A DNA stretch of 7,461 bases from the NCBI GenBank assembly GCA_034437075.1, contig DAOTVD010000294.1, positions 1-7,461 of the forward strand. The letters run 5' to 3'. This DNA is from DAOTVD01 sp034437075 (GTDB lineage: Bacteria; Chloroflexota; Anaerolineae; Aggregatilineales; J027). Positions 5,754-7,461 of the stretch are shown one piece after another; position 1 is the first letter of the stretch, and the number at the start of each line of letters is the position of its first letter. The translations under genes and the position numbers were made by a program. The notes under the pieces are model-generated. The model worked only from the letters and a program-made list of their open reading frames with translations. It made no database searches and had not been told where the DNA came from.

Positions 5754-6776
5754 TCAGTGTAACGCTTCGTTACTGGTCTGGCGAATATCTTTCGTCAACT
5801 GGCCCAAACGCAAGCTCAAGGCCGATAGCCCAATCACCCCGGCGATGATGACCACCACAATCTGGAAAATCCACAACAGCCAGGCGAATCCCGTCGCTGG
5901 GGCGGTGGCATAGCCGGCGGTGCGCAGCGCCAACACCGCCGCCGCTTGGAAAACCCCCACCGCACCCGGCAACGAAGGAGCCGCCGCGCCAATCGCCACA
6001 AAACCCGTGATGAGAAAGCCCAGCCCCAACGCGAGTGGCGGCTCGAAAAAGGCATATAAACCAATGTAAAAGTACAGCACATAGACCACCCAGGTTGTCA
6101 GGGTCCAACCCAGCACCATAAGCAAGCGTTGCGGTTGCGCGATAGCCCGCATAGCGTCTAGCGTATCGCTAGCAAAGGTCAAAATGACCTGGGCAAGGCG
6201 CTTGGGCAACGGTTTTACCACCAGGCGTGCTAGGCGCATCGCCAAAGGATGCAACGCCGGCGAAAACAACACCACCACCCCCGCCGCCAAAACCGCCAGT
6301 ATCAAAACCCCAATGGTGTCGCGTGTTTGGGCGGGTAGCGCTTCACTTTGCGGCAAAAGCACCAAGCCCAATCCCACACATACCAACGCCATAATCAGAT
6401 CAAACAAGCGATCCACAGATGCCGCCGACAACCCTGCCCCCATGGTCTGCCCTGGTTCGCGGCTAACCAAGACGACGCGCGCAACCTCGCCTAAACGAGC
6501 AGGCATCGTCGCGTTGAAAAAATAGCCTATATTGATAATATGAAACGCACGCCAAAATGCCACAGGCTCGGCCAACAACCGCATAAAACGAACCGTGCGG
6601 CTCACCATCGCCAATGGATACAGTACCATTAGAAGGCCAATATAACGCAAATCAGCCTGTTCTACCTGGCGCCCCAACTCGGCTAAATCAACATCTCGAA
6701 AGATAAGCCAAATCGCGCCCAGCGAAACGGCCAAACTCACGCCCAACACGAGCCACTTGCGGCCTGCACCCTGCAT
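5754..6776 (-). CDS. LPG-synthase-TM/AglD-like integral membrane protein (flippase-like, PF03706/YbhN type)
   Basis: A 340-aa polytopic membrane protein with about eight helices (approximately 8-26, 45-64, 77-92, 125-141, 154-174, 217-244, 248-284 and 297-320). It resembles the lysylphosphatidylglycerol-synthase transmembrane family (UPF0104, AglD/YbhN-like). Typical features are RTVRFMRLL (60-68), N88 with P92, R94, GE (96-97) and R100 in 'NATMPARLGEVAR', 'VDRLFDL' (122-127 region), and the Pro/Gly-rich 'PSLPGAVGVFQ' (267-277). In MprF this region moves lipids across the membrane, and relatives take part in glycan or lipid pathways; the substrate here is unknown and no catalytic synthase domain is attached. 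ATG 6776 has a good ribosome site at 6790-6784 and a strong promoter. It diverges from a GbsR-like regulator and converges on the nuclease gene with a single base between. Confidence 0.87.
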   Translation of the reverse strand: MQGAGRKWLVLGVSLAVSLGAIWLIFRDVDLAELGRQVEQADLRYIGLLMVLYPLAMVSRTVRFMRLLAEPVAFWRAFHIINIGYFFNATMPARLGEVARVVLVSREPGQTMGAGLSAASVDRLFDLIMALVCVGLGLVLLPQSEALPAQTRDTIGVLILAVLAAGVVVLFSPALHPLAMRLARLVVKPLPKRLAQVILTFASDTLDAMRAIAQPQRLLMVLGWTLTTWVVYVLYFYIGLYAFFEPPLALGLGFLITGFVAIGAAAPSLPGAVGVFQAAAVLALRTAGYATAPATGFAWLLWIFQIVVVIIAGVIGLSALSLRLGQLTKDIRQTSNEALH

Positions 6777-6783
6777 TGCTTGA

Positions 6784-6790
6784 TCCTCCC
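6784..6790 (-). promoter_or_regulatory. Ribosome binding site of the flippase-like gene
   Basis: On the minus strand GGGAGGA (6790-6784) lies seven bases before ATG 6776 and confirms that start. Confidence 0.8.
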
Positions 6791-6808
6791 GTACGTTGAA
6801 GTGGCGCG

Positions 6809-6838
6809 ATTATAGCAGATTTCATAACGACCCGTCAG
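6809..6838 (-). promoter_or_regulatory. Promoter of the flippase-like gene with extended -10
   Basis: Read on the minus strand, a perfect TATAAT (6814-6809) is preceded by TGC, giving an extended -10 (TGCTATAAT). CTGACG (6838-6833) is a 4/6 match to the -35 consensus with an 18-base spacer. The expected transcript starts near 6802, about 25 bases before the ATG. Confidence 0.7.
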
Positions 6839-6856
6839 CGGATCGCCCGCTTGTGT

Positions 6857-6876
6857 CATTCAGAACTTATTGAATG
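6857..6876. promoter_or_regulatory. Inverted repeat CATTCA-N8-TGAATG, candidate operator
   Basis: Perfect six-base arms (6857-6862 and 6871-6876) with an 8-base AT-rich centre lie between the two divergent promoters, 11 bases upstream of the regulator's -35 box. The right arm overlaps one of two direct TATTGAA copies (6868-6874 and 6895-6901) spaced 27 bp apart; the second lies inside the regulator's promoter spacer. The set could be binding sites for the adjacent GbsR/MarR-like protein. The arms are short, so chance is possible. Confidence 0.35.
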
Positions 6877-6887
6877 TAATGTACACT

Positions 6888-6916
6888 TTGGCTGTATTGA
6901 AAGTTTTGTGTATAAT
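6888..6916 (+). promoter_or_regulatory. Promoter of the GbsR-like regulator gene
   Basis: TTGGCT (6888-6893, 4/6 match to -35) and a perfect TATAAT (6911-6916) are separated by 17 bases. The expected transcript starts near 6922, about 24 bases before ATG 6946. Confidence 0.7.
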
Positions 6917-6945
6917 CGTAGAAAGATGACTATGGGAATAAAACC

Positions 6946-7410
6946 ATGACGACACTCGATATCGGCTCATACGTTCACACCGAACTCTTTGAAGCCTTGC
7001 TGAAGCTAGGAAAATTGCTTGGACTTAGCCGCAGCGTGGCAACCGTCTTCGCAGTCTTGTATACTGCTGAGGACGCTTTATCTGTCGAAGAATTGGTAGA
7101 TGCCAGTACACTATCCAAGAGCGCCGTGAGCCTCGCGCTTCGCGAACTCGGTCAACTTGGCGCAGTGCAAGAACGTTTAGTCGTCGGAGAACGCTGCCGT
7201 CGCTATACAGGGCAAGACGATTTGTCGGCTGCCGCTGTGGGTATTGTGCTCGCGCGGGTAAAAGCGCCGCTGGACGAGCTGCACGATGCGTTTGAGGCTT
7301 TGCCCGATACCAGCCGACGCACTCAGCAAGCAGGCAGTTTACTACAACTGGTTGAAAATACGTTGCATTGCATACAGCAAACTGAACGAATCAGTAAAGC
7401 ACGAACATAG
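6946..7410 (+). CDS. GbsR/MarR-like winged-helix transcriptional regulator
   Basis: A 154-aa cytoplasmic DNA-binding protein. After an N-terminal helix (residues 10-25) comes 'LGLSRSVATVFAVLYTAEDALSVEEL' in spirit, the usual GbsR opening (about 25-50), then the recognition region SKSAVSLALRELGQLG (58-73) and a beta-wing RLVVGERCRRY (77-87). Residues 95-150 form a helical dimerisation region without an attached sensor domain. GbsR relatives commonly act as repressors of neighbouring transport or membrane genes; some in Bacillus sense choline, but nothing here points to choline or betaine. The ribosome site is weak (GGGA at 6934-6937). The gene has its own promoter, diverges from the flippase-like gene, and is followed after 16 bp by another gene, so it may lead an operon it controls. 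The ligand is unknown. Confidence 0.82.
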   Translation: MTTLDIGSYVHTELFEALLKLGKLLGLSRSVATVFAVLYTAEDALSVEELVDASTLSKSAVSLALRELGQLGAVQERLVVGERCRRYTGQDDLSAAAVGIVLARVKAPLDELHDAFEALPDTSRRTQQAGSLLQLVENTLHCIQQTERISKART

Positions 7411-7426
7411 ATAGGGAACTGCTACG

Positions 7427-7461
7427 ATGACTACAACGATGCCGAGCCTCAGTACGTCCAC
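7427..7461 (+). CDS. Start of a downstream gene, cut by the window end
   Basis: ATG 7427 opens a frame that stays open to the window end and begins M-T-T-T-M-P-S-L-S-T-S-T. AGGGA (7413-7417) lies nine bases before it, an acceptable ribosome site, and the gap to the GbsR-like stop is only 16 bp, so cotranscription is likely. A second in-frame ATG occurs at 7439. Too little is visible to name a product; it is the best candidate for the regulator's cotranscribed target. Confidence 0.5.
   Translation, partial: MTTTMPSLSTS

Noticed and set aside
6184..6525. 113-aa open frame on the plus strand inside the flippase-like gene
   Set aside because: It is antisense to a clearly conserved membrane protein, is rich in Thr/Lys/Asn from reversed codons and has no family features.

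Overview
The window looks like a chromosomal segment of a moderately GC-rich bacterium. The best guess is a Chloroflexota (Anaerolineae-like) genome. This rests on the long Pro/Thr linkers of the 'PTPTPSPT' type in an exported glycoside-hydrolase-like protein, on LysM-like and SdrD-B-like exported proteins, and on the gene mix. It is an inference from protein style, since no rRNA or other taxonomic marker is present. I found no tRNA, rRNA, CRISPR array, insertion sequence or phage gene. Coding density is very high: the longest gene-free stretches are 156 bp (4666-4821) and 169 bp (6777-6945), and both are divergent promoter regions.

Positions 7-3709 (+) hold a three-gene surface operon. Two tandem paralogous exported proteins with an extended LysM-like domain come first; the first is secreted and the second also has a repeat region, an SdrD-B-like domain and a C-terminal membrane anchor. 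Their stop and start codons overlap (TGATG). After 29 bp follows an exported protein made of a long Pro/Thr linker and a clan GH-A glycoside-hydrolase-like barrel with both catalytic glutamates. Together they suggest a cell-envelope or exopolysaccharide-facing module whose substrate is not evident.

Positions 3706-5157 hold manA (-), a class I mannose-6-phosphate isomerase, diverging from a small ArsR-type winged-helix regulator (+). A good sigma-70-like promoter for manA lies under a 27-bp near-perfect palindrome, so the regulator next door is a plausible repressor of manA.

Positions 5249-5752 (+) encode a lipoprotein thermonuclease. It converges, with one base between, on an 8-TM LPG-synthase/AglD-like membrane protein (5754-6776, -). 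That gene diverges from a GbsR/MarR-like regulator (6946-7410, +), and both have recognisable promoters. A further gene begins at 7427, 16 bp after the regulator, and runs out of the window.

The points most worth a second look are the operator-like palindrome on the manA promoter and the tandem LysM-like paralogues with an 'NDWRF' signature. I see no complete novel defence or mobile system here.
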